A DNA stretch of 64,000 bases from JAWKTM01 sp041399085. Its GTDB lineage: Bacteria > Planctomycetota > Planctomycetia > Pirellulales > Pirellulaceae. Position numbers and translations under genes: made by a program. The stretch spans positions 1-64,000 of the forward strand of contig JAWKTM010000022.1 of assembly GCA_041399085.1 (NCBI GenBank), written 5' to 3'. The notes beneath the pieces were generated by a model. That model saw only the letters and a program-made list of their open reading frames with translations, was not told the DNA's origin and did not search any database. Below are positions 8,404 through 17,682 of the stretch, one piece after another. Each line of letters starts with the position of its first letter. Within the stretch, counting starts at the first letter, position 1.

Positions 8404-9333
8404 ATGGGTTTGCCACGCGCTGCGATCTCGTTGTTGTTGCGAGAATCGGCCCGGCGACCATTCTCGGGAACTGTCGCCACGCTAGGACGACAGCATGTAT
8501 ATGCAACCGCGGACGATATTCACCGCGAGGCGGCTCGTCATCAAGTTAGCTTGGCTGCCGCTTCGATTGAGTTGCATCGCGAGCCAAAGCTGGCACAGCA
8601 AAACTTTGTGTCGGACGATTGTCTGTTTCAACTCTTGGGATTCTCCGAGTCGGTTCGCATAGATCGTTCGGACTACGAAGACGCCGAGGAGCTGCTCGAT
8701 TTGAATGCGGAACATACCCCGCATCACCTTCGGCAGCGTTTTGATCTAATAATCGACAGTGGGACTTTGGAACACATTTTCGACGTCCCGGCCGTTTTTC
8801 GGCACCTCTGCAATATGGTCAAGCCAGGTGGGCGGATTATCCATCTAACGCCGTCTTCAAATTGTGTGGAGCACGGTTTTTACAGCGTGTCTCCCACGCT
8901 ATTCGCGGACTATTACTCGGCCGCCGGTTGTCATTTGGAGGACATCTTTTTGTGTCGGTGGCCAGAGCGCCCCGAGCGGGGAATGTGGCTGGTATACGAT
9001 TATCTGAACGCACCCAACCGATTTATTCCCTTGGGACGCCTCGGGCGATCCGTTTGGTTTACGTATGCCGCCGTCACGATTCTGGACGGCGTCGCGCCGG
9101 GAATTCCGCAACAGTCGTTCTATACCAGCACTTGGCGAGCGGCGGAGGAATCGGGAAGTGAGGCGTCAGTCGAACCCGCGGATAGCCGAGCCGCCCGTTT
9201 ATTGAAACTGGTCGAAGGCCGTCCACGTCTCACGTCGGCAGCAAACGCCACGATTCGGGCATGGCGCGGGATTGTGAATGGTCTACGTCACCGACGAGGA
9301 ACTTTGCCCTATCCGTTCGTGGGAAAGTTTTGA
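8404..9333 (+). CDS. SAM-dependent methyltransferase
   Basis: About 309 residues. The centre carries a class I methyltransferase late core: FDLIIDSGTLEHIFD (motif with the catalytic-region acidic residue), VFRHLCNMVKPGGRIIHLTP (post-core helix and strand). The first glycine-rich SAM loop is poorly kept, as in methyltransf_11/23 relatives acting on surface sugars or lipids. GGAG lies just before the ATG. It follows the PQQ gene by 58 bp and precedes a flippase and a glycosyltransferase, so a role in modifying a surface polysaccharide is plausible but inferred. Confidence 0.75.
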   Translation: MGLPRAAISLLLRESARRPFSGTVATLGRQHVYATADDIHREAARHQVSLAAASIELHREPKLAQQNFVSDDCLFQLLGFSESVRIDRSDYEDAEELLDLNAEHTPHHLRQRFDLIIDSGTLEHIFDVPAVFRHLCNMVKPGGRIIHLTPSSNCVEHGFYSVSPTLFADYYSAAGCHLEDIFLCRWPERPERGMWLVYDYLNAPNRFIPLGRLGRSVWFTYAAVTILDGVAPGIPQQSFYTSTWRAAEESGSEASVEPADSRAARLLKLVEGRPRLTSAANATIRAWRGIVNGLRHRRGTLPYPFVGKF

Positions 9334-9367
9334 GCGGTCGTCGGCCGTTTGAAGCAAACGGAAAGTG

Positions 9368-10777
9368 CTACGAGATACTAACACCATTGTCACGGCTTTC
9401 GGGATTCTCGTGCCATTCCAACCTCTCCCGAAACCAAACCCAACTCCAAATGGGCAGGTGAAACATCCCGTTCATCGCAAGTAACGCGACAGCCGCGCCC
9501 GTGGCCCCATAACGACTTCCCCACCACCAAATCAGTCCGCCGTTTAACAGCGATCCCACAAGTGTCAGTAAAAGATAAGGAGATCGCTTGTGCGCGTGCA
9601 TGTAAGTCCACTGGCAGTTTGAAATCACGGCGATGGACAGTGCCAAAGCGAAGATCGCGGTTGGCAGGGGAGGCAACAGTCGGTTGGCGTGTACCGTGCC
9701 ACTCCAATAGAGCACGGTTACAAAGATACAAAACACGATACTCCCGACGCTGAGCATTCCAAATGCGATGGCAGTGAGGCGAAAGAAGATCCGATCCAAT
9801 TCCACGAAGTCACGCTTGGCCACCAACATTCCAAATCTTGCCGTGCGTGTCGTTACCCACGAGAGCGCTGCCGCTTGCAGAGACGTGAGCACTTGCCACG
9901 TCATACCCATTTGACCAGCGGCCACTGGGCCGGCATAGTGAAACACTATGGGATTGATTAGATAAGCGTTGAAATAGCCCAAGAGTCCACGCAGTCCCAT
10001 GCGCCACTGAAAAGGCCACACTTCCACACGCCAATCCAACACGGGGCCCGTTGGTTTCCGCAGCAATGCACTGTAAAAGCGTCGATACCGGAATGCGATA
10101 AAGTAGCCTTCGCATGCCAACCGTATGATGGTGGCGATCACGGGCGTCCAAAGCGATGCGCCCAAAGGAATGCAAACCCATACAATCAGATTACCTGCTA
10201 CCGCTCGGGCGAAATGCAGTTGGTAAACCGGCTTGACTTGGTTGCAACCTTCCAGCACCGTCAAGAAAGGAGTCATCCAAAACGCCAGTGCGGTTAGCGC
10301 TACTAGCACAACCCACGGAGCTTGCCAGTGGATTAGATGGGATCCTTCTTCCCAACCAAAGAATACCCATCCAGCAAAGCTCACGACCGCTAAGAAGAGT
10401 ATTGCTCCCACACCATAGATAACCACGGTCACGCGCAGCAAACTGGCCAATCGAGATAGAGCCGAAGCATCACCGGTGATTGTGCGATCCGTCGTGAGAG
10501 CCAGCTTTTCCCATTCGTGGCTCGCGACGTTGAGAACCACGTTGTGAAAGGACAATTCGAAAAACGTCTGCAGTCCGATCATGCTCCAAAACGTGTAATA
10601 GTAACCTTGCTCGACACCCGTGAAGTGGGTGGCAATCAACAGCAGAGTGACCGGGCCCGCGAGAAATTGCCACGCGCGTGCCAATATCGCAAAGAAGACC
10701 GCTTGGTCGACCTCCAACCGATTCAGCATGCGCCGCGGCCAAGAACGGCGGGGCGCGCTGGGAGGCGTATCTGACAT
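9368..10777 (-). CDS. Polysaccharide flippase-like multi-span membrane protein
   Basis: About 469 residues with around 12 hydrophobic helices arranged as in the Wzx/MATE (MOP) superfamily. Examples are FFAILARAWQFLAGPVTLLL, VVIYGVGAILFLAVVSFAGW, and the late pair LLLTLVGSLLNGGLIWWWG and GAAVALLAMNGMFHLPIWSW. Early positions carry FTGVEQGYYYTFWSMIGLQTFFELSF, similar to the helix 1-2 region of O-antigen translocases. Start MSDTPP (10777) is preferred over the 27-residue upstream extension. It lies between a methyltransferase and a divergent family 4 glycosyltransferase, which supports a surface glycan export role. Confidence 0.78.
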   Translation of the reverse strand: MSDTPPSAPRRSWPRRMLNRLEVDQAVFFAILARAWQFLAGPVTLLLIATHFTGVEQGYYYTFWSMIGLQTFFELSFHNVVLNVASHEWEKLALTTDRTITGDASALSRLASLLRVTVVIYGVGAILFLAVVSFAGWVFFGWEEGSHLIHWQAPWVVLVALTALAFWMTPFLTVLEGCNQVKPVYQLHFARAVAGNLIVWVCIPLGASLWTPVIATIIRLACEGYFIAFRYRRFYSALLRKPTGPVLDWRVEVWPFQWRMGLRGLLGYFNAYLINPIVFHYAGPVAAGQMGMTWQVLTSLQAAALSWVTTRTARFGMLVAKRDFVELDRIFFRLTAIAFGMLSVGSIVFCIFVTVLYWSGTVHANRLLPPLPTAIFALALSIAVISNCQWTYMHAHKRSPYLLLTLVGSLLNGGLIWWWGSRYGATGAAVALLAMNGMFHLPIWSWVWFRERLEWHENPESRDNGVSIS

Positions 10778-11020
10778 GGTAGCGACATGGAACGAGAGGA
10801 AAGAAATCGTTAGAGGGGCTGCGAAATTCTCGCGATGGCGGCGAGTAGCATACAACATTCGATGCGCCGCAACAGGTCAATCGAGCGCTGACGCGTTCCA
10901 TTGTGCCGACTACAATCGACGATCCGATTCGGTTGCGTAGTGGTTGGTGGTGATCGAAGTTGCCTTCGTCACGATTGTTGCCCACGGAATGTTGACAACG
11001 CTGTTCGTTGTGAGTCTCGC

Positions 11021-12310
11021 ATGTTATCCCGGTTGGCCATTATCGCTCCGAATGCTTGGCCAGCCATCGATCCGCGAGGCGGTCGACGTGTGGGAGGCAT
11101 GGAAACGTTTGCTTGGGGTCTCGCGCGGGGACTGGCGTGCATCGAGTCGCTGGACGTTTCGCTGCTGGTGCGCACGACTCGTCGGATCGACGCCAGGAAG
11201 ATCGACGGGGTCACGATCGCGGCTGTTCGCGAACCGCTTCGTCAGTGGCGATACGAGGTGGCCGAGCGAGTTTCGCGTGTGGACGGATTTCCCTGGGTGC
11301 GAGTGCATCGTTGGGACGCGTCGCTGGCATGGCAGATTCCCGCTTTGGCCATTGCGCGATGCGTGCGACGGCGGACTCCGGCACAGCAGTTCGCTCTCGC
11401 CGTCGAGCAACTCGAAGCCGACGCGATCTTGGCTTTGGGAGTTGGGGCAGAGTCGGCGGCGGCATTACAGGTCGCGCGGCGCCGTGGGAGCAAAGGGTTA
11501 CTATGGTTGCGATCGAATGCGGATATCGAGCCCCGTTTCTTCGAGCAATCGGAGTATCGCAATATCTATGGAGTCACTTCCGATCACTGCCGCACCTGCC
11601 TGGAATTGGCGGATCAAGTCATTTGCCAAACCAAGTGGCAGCAACGTCGATTGAAAGAGTTGGCCCACATCGAGTCCACGGTGATTCGAAATCCCGTCGA
11701 CTTGGAAAAGTGGCGTTCACAGTCGAGTTGGGAACAGCGCGAGCACGTGCTTTGGATTGGACGCTACGATCGGCATCACAAGCGGCCGCTTGCATGCCTG
11801 GACGCTGCGCGGCAACTGCCCCACATTCCCTTTGTGATGATCGTGAATCGTGGCGATGACACCGTAGAGCAAGAGGTGCGTCGGCAAGTTCCGCCCAATG
11901 TAAAACTAATCAACTACGTGCCGCACGATCAGCTGGTAACCTGGTTCAGTAAGGCACGCCTGTTCCTCAGCACGGGAACGGCGGAGCACGAAGGTTTTCC
12001 GAACGTGCTGCTGGAAGCCGCGGCGTCGAGTACACCAATCGTGTCGATGCAGGATTTTGACGATTTCCTGGCTCAATCCGGCGCGGGGACATGGGTCAAC
12101 GATGATCCGCCGGCTCTCGCGAGCGAACTGCAATCGCTGTGGACAAACCCACATCGTTGGAACGAATGCTCAGCCGCGGGGCGGCGGTATGTTGAGCAAC
12201 ATCACCGCCGCGATTCAACTTATCAAGCCTTTGCCGAATTGCTTCACCGAATTTGCCAATCTACTTCGTCACAAAGTTCACCAGCCGACCCGGAACCACG
12301 ATCTCTTTGA
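11021..12310 (+). CDS. Glycosyltransferase family 4
   Basis: About 429 residues, GT-B fold. The N-terminal Gly-rich acceptor-domain loop is GGRRVGGMETFAWGLARGLA. The C-terminal domain has HVLWIGRYDRHHKRPLACLDAARQLP and the nucleotide-sugar-binding EHEGFPNVLLEAAASSTPIVS, with the E-x7-E pattern of GT4. It transfers an activated sugar to a growing glycan in the cytoplasm. The start is set at ATG 11021 because MLSRLAIIAPNAWP begins the first Rossmann strand. The 3' end overlaps the convergent leuS gene by 50 bp. The divergent neighbour is the flippase, so a small glycan locus is likely. Confidence 0.85.
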   Translation: MLSRLAIIAPNAWPAIDPRGGRRVGGMETFAWGLARGLACIESLDVSLLVRTTRRIDARKIDGVTIAAVREPLRQWRYEVAERVSRVDGFPWVRVHRWDASLAWQIPALAIARCVRRRTPAQQFALAVEQLEADAILALGVGAESAAALQVARRRGSKGLLWLRSNADIEPRFFEQSEYRNIYGVTSDHCRTCLELADQVICQTKWQQRRLKELAHIESTVIRNPVDLEKWRSQSSWEQREHVLWIGRYDRHHKRPLACLDAARQLPHIPFVMIVNRGDDTVEQEVRRQVPPNVKLINYVPHDQLVTWFSKARLFLSTGTAEHEGFPNVLLEAAASSTPIVSMQDFDDFLAQSGAGTWVNDDPPALASELQSLWTNPHRWNECSAAGRRYVEQHHRRDSTYQAFAELLHRICQSTSSQSSPADPEPRSL

Positions 12311-14912
12311 CGATTTGTTGGTCGGCGAGTAGTTCGGCGATGCGGTCGTCGGACTTGGCGGCGGATAGGATATCGGCTTGCGAAGCGTCGGCGGGGACGA
12401 GCACTTTGCCGCGGACTTTCCCTTTGATTTGTACTGGGATTTCCACCGTTTCATCACGGGCCAGCGACTCGTCGAATTGCGGCCAGGGTTCGTAGGTCAA
12501 AGTTTCACCGTGTCCGAGCTGGCTCCACAGTTCCTCGGCGATGTGCGGGGCCATCGGAGCCAGCATGAGCACGAACGGCTCCAGCATGGACTTTGGCCGG
12601 ACGGTCTCCTTCGTGAAAAAGTTGACGAACTCCATCAGCCGCGCGATCGCCGTGTTGAAGCTCATCGAGTCCAGGCTGCGGGTCACTTGCTGAATCGTTT
12701 TGTGAAGCACCCGGCTTTGCTCGTCAGTGGGCGTCACGTCTTGCACCGCCGCATTCGGCGCTAGCGTCTCGGCCCGGTCGTCGACGATCATTCGCCAAGC
12801 CCGGTCGAGAAACCCGCGCACGCCGCTGACGCCCGACATGCTCCACGGCTTGGTCGCTTCGAGCGGCCCCATAAACATCTCGTACAACCGCAGCGAGTCC
12901 GCACCGAAATCGCGCACGATCTCGTCGGGATTCACCACGTTGCCGCGGCTCTTCGACATCTTCTCGTTGTTCTCGCCCAGGATCATTCCCTGGTTCACCA
13001 ACCGCTGGAACGGTTCCTTGGTGCTGACGTAACCGCGGTCGTACAGCACCTTGTGCCAGAACCGCGAATACAACAGGTGCAGCACCGCGTGCTCGGCTCC
13101 GCCAATGTACAGATCGACCGGCATCCAGGCTCGCTCTTTCTCCGGATCAACGAACGCTTGGTCGTTTCGCGGATCGATGAACCGCAAGTAATACCAGCAC
13201 GAGCCGGCCCATTGCGGCATCGTGTTCGTCTCGCGGCGATAGCGAATGCCGTCGATCACCGGATACAGCCACTCGTCCGGCGCCTTCGCCAACGGCGGTT
13301 CTGGGCGGCCGTGCGGCTTGTAATCGTCCAGATGCGGCAAGTCCACGGGCAACTGGCTTTCTGGCACGCCGCGAATCGCCCCGGTCGGTTGGCCGTCGGC
13401 GTCCACTTCATGCAAGATCGGAAACGGCTCGCCCCAGAACCGCTGGCGGCTGAACAGCCAATCCCGCAGCTTGTAATTCACCGCTTGCCGCCCCGTGCCG
13501 GCCGTTGCCAGATCGGCGGCAATGCGCTGCTTGAACTCGGGCGTCGACAGACCGTTGTAAGAGGCTGAATTGATCGCCGTCCCGTTGCCGGTGAAGCACG
13601 GTTCGTCGTCCGCCGCCTCGCTGTCCGGTCGGGCGACGACCTCGATGACGGGAATGTCGAACTGTTTGGCGAACTCCCAGTCGCGCGTGTCGTGAGCCGG
13701 CACGGCCATGATCGCGCCGGTGCCGTAGCTAATCAGCACATAGTCGGCGATCCACACCGGCACCTGCTCGCCGTTGATCGGATTGATGGCATACGACCCG
13801 GTGAAGACGCCGGTCTTGTCCTTCTTTTCCTCCATGCGATCGCGGTCGCTTTTAGAAGCCGCCTGCTCGCAATAAGCCTGCACGGCGGCTTGCTGCTCGG
13901 GCGTCGTCAGCCGCGAAACGGCCGGATGCTCGGGCGCGATCACCATATAAGTCGCCCCGAACAGCGTGTCGGGCCGCGTCGTGTAGATTCGCAGCACATC
14001 GCTGTCGGGCTTGCGCGGAAAGCCCGAAGCCGAGCGCTGTTGTTGCCAAGCGACAAAGGCTTCGGCCGTCGGCGCGGACCCGCCGTTGTCGCCCGAGCCG
14101 ATGAAGAAGTCGACTTCAGCTCCCGTGCTGCGTCCGATCCATTCGCGCTGCATCGTCTTGATGCTTTCCGACCAAGTCAGCCCTTCCAAATCGCGTTCTA
14201 GGCGATCGGCATAGGCCGTGATCCGCAGCATCCACTGACGCAGCGGCATTCGCACGACCGGATGGCTGCCGCGTTCGCTCTTGCCGTCGATCACCTCTTC
14301 GTTGGCCAACACCGTGCCGAGCGCCGGGCACCAATTTACCAAGGCGTCGGATTGATAGGCCAGCCGATGTTCGTCCTGATACTGACGCACGGCCGAGTTG
14401 CCTTGCATGGCCACTTCGTGCGGGATCGGCAGCTCGGCGATCGGCCGGCCGCGTTGCTGTTCGTGATCGAACCAAGTGTCAAACAGCGTGAGAAAGATCC
14501 ACTGCGTCCAGCGGAAATATTCGACGTCGGTCGTCGCCAGCTCGCGGTCCCAATCGTAGCTGAACCCCAGCATCTTCAATTGGCGACGAAACGTGCCGAT
14601 GTTCCGTTCGGTCGATTCGCGCGGCGGCGTGTTCGTGCGGATGGCATGCTCTTCGGCCGGCAGACCAAAGGCATCGAAGCCCATCGGATGCAGCACCGAT
14701 TTGCCTTGCATCCGAGCGTATCGGCACACGATGTCGGTCGCGGTGTAGCCTTCGGGATGACCGACGTGCAGCCCGTCGCCGCTGGGATACGGGAACATGT
14801 CCAGCACGTAGAGCTTCTCGCCCCGCGGCAATTCGGGAGTGCGGAACGTCTTGTTCTCGTCCCAGTAGCGTTGCCATTTGGGTTCGATGTCGGCCGGGTT
14901 GTAGCGAGGCAT
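12261..14912 (-). CDS. leuS: Leucyl-tRNA synthetase
   Basis: Class I aminoacyl-tRNA synthetase of 883 residues, a normal bacterial length. The ATP-binding HIGH motif appears as HVGH (residues 49-52, in YPSGDGLHVGHPEGYTATD) and the KMSKS loop as NEKMSKSRGNVV near residue 650. The editing CP1 domain is present (TTRPDTLFGATYMVIAPEHP and the VPAHDTRDWEFA region). The anticodon-binding domain and C-terminal extension with KGKVRGKVLVPAD are complete. The first residues MPRYNPADIEPKWQRYW fix the start. The gene appears single and overlaps the glycosyltransferase tail-to-tail. Confidence 0.97.
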   Translation of the reverse strand: MPRYNPADIEPKWQRYWDENKTFRTPELPRGEKLYVLDMFPYPSGDGLHVGHPEGYTATDIVCRYARMQGKSVLHPMGFDAFGLPAEEHAIRTNTPPRESTERNIGTFRRQLKMLGFSYDWDRELATTDVEYFRWTQWIFLTLFDTWFDHEQQRGRPIAELPIPHEVAMQGNSAVRQYQDEHRLAYQSDALVNWCPALGTVLANEEVIDGKSERGSHPVVRMPLRQWMLRITAYADRLERDLEGLTWSESIKTMQREWIGRSTGAEVDFFIGSGDNGGSAPTAEAFVAWQQQRSASGFPRKPDSDVLRIYTTRPDTLFGATYMVIAPEHPAVSRLTTPEQQAAVQAYCEQAASKSDRDRMEEKKDKTGVFTGSYAINPINGEQVPVWIADYVLISYGTGAIMAVPAHDTRDWEFAKQFDIPVIEVVARPDSEAADDEPCFTGNGTAINSASYNGLSTPEFKQRIAADLATAGTGRQAVNYKLRDWLFSRQRFWGEPFPILHEVDADGQPTGAIRGVPESQLPVDLPHLDDYKPHGRPEPPLAKAPDEWLYPVIDGIRYRRETNTMPQWAGSCWYYLRFIDPRNDQAFVDPEKERAWMPVDLYIGGAEHAVLHLLYSRFWHKVLYDRGYVSTKEPFQRLVNQGMILGENNEKMSKSRGNVVNPDEIVRDFGADSLRLYEMFMGPLEATKPWSMSGVSGVRGFLDRAWRMIVDDRAETLAPNAAVQDVTPTDEQSRVLHKTIQQVTRSLDSMSFNTAIARLMEFVNFFTKETVRPKSMLEPFVLMLAPMAPHIAEELWSQLGHGETLTYEPWPQFDESLARDETVEIPVQIKGKVRGKVLVPADASQADILSAAKSDDRIAELLADQQIVKEIVVPGRLVNFVTK

Positions 14913-15253
14913 GGTGTTCGGAATTCCGCGGAAAGGCGAGTTGAATCGTGGTCGTGGTTCAGCTTAAGAACCCGCGATCGCAGGCAGGTTCGCCGCAAGA
15001 CGGCCGATTCTACTGGCCAACGGAAAGTGCCGCAAACCACCGCGTTTCGACATCGAAGCCGCCCGCCGCTCGCCACGGAACGACCTACGACAACCGTGCA
15101 TCGGAACCGCCGTGCTGTTGTCCGAAGGCCCCGATCGGATAACGATGTAGCGGAATGGCCTTTGCGACATTCGCAAATCGATAGCCAAAGCGGACCAATT
15201 TCACGGAAAACGGTTGCCTTGAACCGTGGCGGCGCGATTTAATCGTAAGTGCG
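14913..15253. other. Divergent intergenic region leuS / TVP38 gene
   Basis: About 340 bp between two divergent genes. It must hold both promoters, but I see no clear -35/-10 pair, no T-box-like leader (leuS can carry one in Firmicutes) and no repeat. Confidence 0.4.
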
Positions 15254-16042
15254 ATGAACAGATTCTGGCGCTGGCGAAGACTGATTCTCGGAGCGGCGAT
15301 TGCCTTATTCGCAGTCGGCGCTTGGTGGCAGTACGGCTCGCAAGTGTCCGTTCAACAACTGGCCGACCACGAGCAGGATGTGCGAGCCTGGGTGACGGAC
15401 CACGGATATCTGGCCTTTCTGATCGGGCTGGCGATTTTCACCGTGGCGTCGCTCGCGCCCGGAACGCCCGGCAAGACCTTTGTATACGGTTGGCTGTTCG
15501 GCTTTTGGCAAGGCGTGGTGTTGGTGAACGCCGCCTCGACGATCGCGGCCATGATTTCCTTCGGGGCTTCGCGGTGCCTGTTTCGCGACGCGGTGCAGTC
15601 GCGCATGGGGTTCTTTCTCGACCGAGTCAACCGAGCGCTCGAGCGGCACGGGTCGCAGTATCTGCTGACGATGCGATTGATGTTCGCTCCGTATACGCTG
15701 ATGAACTATACGCTCGGCGCCACGAACGTTCGCACTCGCACGTTTTGCTGGACGACTCAGTTGGGGATGCTGCCCGGCAATCTGGTTTTCGTCTACGCGG
15801 CATCGCGGCTGCCCGGATTGCAGGAGATCATGGACCGCGGGCCAGCGTCGCTGATCTCGACCGATTTGATCGTGGCGTTGGTCTTGTTGAGCGTTCTGCC
15901 GATCGCGCTGCGCCAGTACGGCGGCCGAATTTGGGCTCGCTGGAATCGCTCAAACGATCTCCGAACAGATGATGTTGGACAGCTCGGCGTGGGGACGCCG
16001 CCGCCCGGAATAGGGTTGAGTGGTGAGTGCCACGCAGAATAG
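15254..16042 (+). CDS. TVP38/TMEM64 (VTT-domain) family membrane protein
   Basis: About 262 residues, polytopic. The VTT/SNARE-associated core is seen: APGTPGKTFVYGWLFGFWQGVVLVNAASTIAAMISF with the conserved GxxxG-type re-entrant segment, then RYLLTMRLMFAPYTLMNY-like text (actual: YLLTMRLMFAPYTLMNYTLG) and TQLGMLPGNLVFVYAASRL. Bacterial DedA/TVP38 relatives affect lipid transport and membrane potential. The final 30 residues (DVGQLGVGTPPPGIG...) are encoded where the gene overlaps the convergent hydrolase by 93 bp and are not conserved-looking. Confidence 0.82.
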   Translation: MNRFWRWRRLILGAAIALFAVGAWWQYGSQVSVQQLADHEQDVRAWVTDHGYLAFLIGLAIFTVASLAPGTPGKTFVYGWLFGFWQGVVLVNAASTIAAMISFGASRCLFRDAVQSRMGFFLDRVNRALERHGSQYLLTMRLMFAPYTLMNYTLGATNVRTRTFCWTTQLGMLPGNLVFVYAASRLPGLQEIMDRGPASLISTDLIVALVLLSVLPIALRQYGGRIWARWNRSNDLRTDDVGQLGVGTPPPGIGLSGECHAE

Positions 16043-17068
16043 GTCGCGAGCCGGGTCGATCCAAACCATCGTGCCGGTCGCTCCCCAATGCCCATAGGCT
16101 CGCGGCGACAACAGATCGCCGAAGCTGTCCGCTTGGTTCCGGCTGTTCAACCGCCAGCCGTATCCCCATGGCTGGCACCGCCGGTCGGCTTCGGGAACCT
16201 CGGGCATCGTCTCGAGTTGGTTCGTCGTCATGGCGGCTAAAGTCGCCGGGTTGACGACGCCATGCTCGCCGACGTGGACCCGCAACAGATGCTGACACAG
16301 CTTGCCCCAGTCGTCGGCGCTGGCCAACAATCCGCCCCAGGGGACGCCGAGCTTCAACCAGTAGTCGCTGTTCCATCCCCAATCGTCGCCCTGGTCCAAG
16401 CCGGTCGTGTTCACTTCGGCAATGCGGGATCGCCGGGTGTGTAGCTCGCCGCGAAACGTCGATTCCCAAAAGGGCGACATGCCGAGCGACGTGTCGTGCA
16501 TCTTGAGCGGCTGAAAAATCTGCACCCGAAGAAAATCACGCAACTGCATCCCGAACACTTGATGAATGATCTCCGCCAACACGAGCGACCCCATGCTCTG
16601 ATATTGCACGCGCGTGCCGGGCGCGAAGTCCAACTCCAGCCGATACACGGCTTCCAGAAATTCCGTCAGCGGAGCCTGTCGACGCCGCAATTCCTGGTTT
16701 TCCGGCACCATGTCCGGCAGACCGGATGTGTGCGTCAGACAGTGAGCGATCGTGACGTCCGATTTGCCGTTGGCTGCGAAATCTGGCAAGTAGCGGCTGA
16801 CCGGATCGCTTGGCAATACCTCGCCGGTCTCGACCAACATCATGATGGCCAACGCCGTGAGCGGCTTGGTCGGTGAAGCGATCAGAAAGATCGCGTCTTG
16901 CACCAGCGGTTTGGATTCATCGACGCGTTGCCAACCGCCGTGAAAGGCCAGCCGCTGTTCGGAGTTGCCAACGACCGCGGAAACAGCCGGCACCGTCCGC
17001 CGCTCGATCCAACGCCGCAGAACTTGCCAAGCTGGTTCCAATTTCTCTGGATCGATCCGGGTCGCCAT
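15950..17068 (-). CDS. Serine hydrolase, class C beta-lactamase family
   Basis: About 372 residues of the penicillin-binding/esterase fold. The nucleophile SxxK motif is S65-PT-K68 in FLIASPTKPLTALAIM. The second motif is Tyr-x-Ser/Asn-like YQS in GTRVQYQSMGSLVLAEII, and HWGATGTMVWIDP near the C-terminus stands where KTG/HxG lies. It lacks an obvious signal peptide. Members are esterases, D-amino-acid amidases or lactamases, so the substrate is open. ATG 17068 has an AAAGGG ribosome-binding site 6 nt upstream, better than the TTG at 17083. Confidence 0.86.
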   Translation of the reverse strand: MATRIDPEKLEPAWQVLRRWIERRTVPAVSAVVGNSEQRLAFHGGWQRVDESKPLVQDAIFLIASPTKPLTALAIMMLVETGEVLPSDPVSRYLPDFAANGKSDVTIAHCLTHTSGLPDMVPENQELRRRQAPLTEFLEAVYRLELDFAPGTRVQYQSMGSLVLAEIIHQVFGMQLRDFLRVQIFQPLKMHDTSLGMSPFWESTFRGELHTRRSRIAEVNTTGLDQGDDWGWNSDYWLKLGVPWGGLLASADDWGKLCQHLLRVHVGEHGVVNPATLAAMTTNQLETMPEVPEADRRCQPWGYGWRLNSRNQADSFGDLLSPRAYGHWGATGTMVWIDPARDLFCVALTTQPYSGRRRPHAELSNIICSEIV

Positions 17069-17318
17069 GGTTTGCCCTTTCAAGAATCTTTGTCGAGCGA
17101 AACAGCCCGCGCGTGGCTCCGATGTTTCAGGACTTTTCGCACGAACTCGCGAAGGTAGAGTTTAGCACGTAGCACTGGGACTCACGTGGCACTGGGACTG
17201 GCGTGGAAGCCAGGCGGCCCAGCTTTGGACGCCAGCGATTAGCCGCCGACGAGACTCCGCCCGATCGGCAATTACAATAGAGCCTAGTCGACAAACTCAA
17301 CACGCCGTGAATTCGCCC

Positions 17319-17474
17319 ATGTCAAAGACTCTTTGCGAACTGAAGAAGGCACTGGCCGAGGATCCTCGGTGGTTCATGAAACGAGTGACCAATGCCACGC
17401 ATCTATGCACGCGTTGCGGCCGCGCCGCAAACCGCAAGAAGCTGCTCTGCAAGCCGGTGAAGATCAAGACCTAA
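17319..17474 (+). CDS. 51-residue Cys-rich (zinc-ribbon-like) protein
   Basis: Short reading frame from ATG 17319 to TAA 17474, starting MSKTLCELKKALAEDPRWF. It holds CTRCG (CxxC) in the middle and a further LLCKP cysteine near the end, plus C6, and is highly basic at the C-terminus (NRKKLLCKPVKIKT). The pattern resembles a family of very small planctomycete proteins with CxxCG and a trailing CKP. A structural metal site is plausible, made by C-x2-C plus the later Cys. Clean start, stop and codon use argue for a real gene despite its size. Function unknown. Confidence 0.65.
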   Translation: MSKTLCELKKALAEDPRWFMKRVTNATHLCTRCGRAANRKKLLCKPVKIKT

Positions 17475-17505
17475 CGCGAGCACGGTTCGCCCGCTTCACA
17501 TCCGT

Positions 17506-17564
17506 CGTTTAACCGCGTGGACAACGCCCTCGCTTTTGTTCGTTTAACCGCGTGGGCAACGCCC
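17506..17564. repeat. Two direct copies of CGTTTAACCGCGTGGRCAACGCC
   Basis: The first copy is at 17506-17529 and the second at 17541-17564, differing at one base (GGAC versus GGGC), with an 11 bp spacer. They sit just downstream of the 51-residue gene. Confidence 0.6.
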
Positions 17565-17682
17565 CGCGCGCTCGTTGGACGAGGCCACCGTGGACGCTCC
17601 CTAACGCGAATCCAGCAAACCAATCACATGCACGCGCCCTAAGATCCTGCCCACGTAGAATCGCATGCTGGCGTAACGGGCA

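Noticed and set aside
14262..15242. A 326-residue plus-strand frame opposite the leuS start
   Set aside because: Antisense shadow of leuS without family features.
17171..17201. GCACTGGGACT repeated twice with short spacing
   Set aside because: Too short and only two copies; could arise by chance or local duplication.
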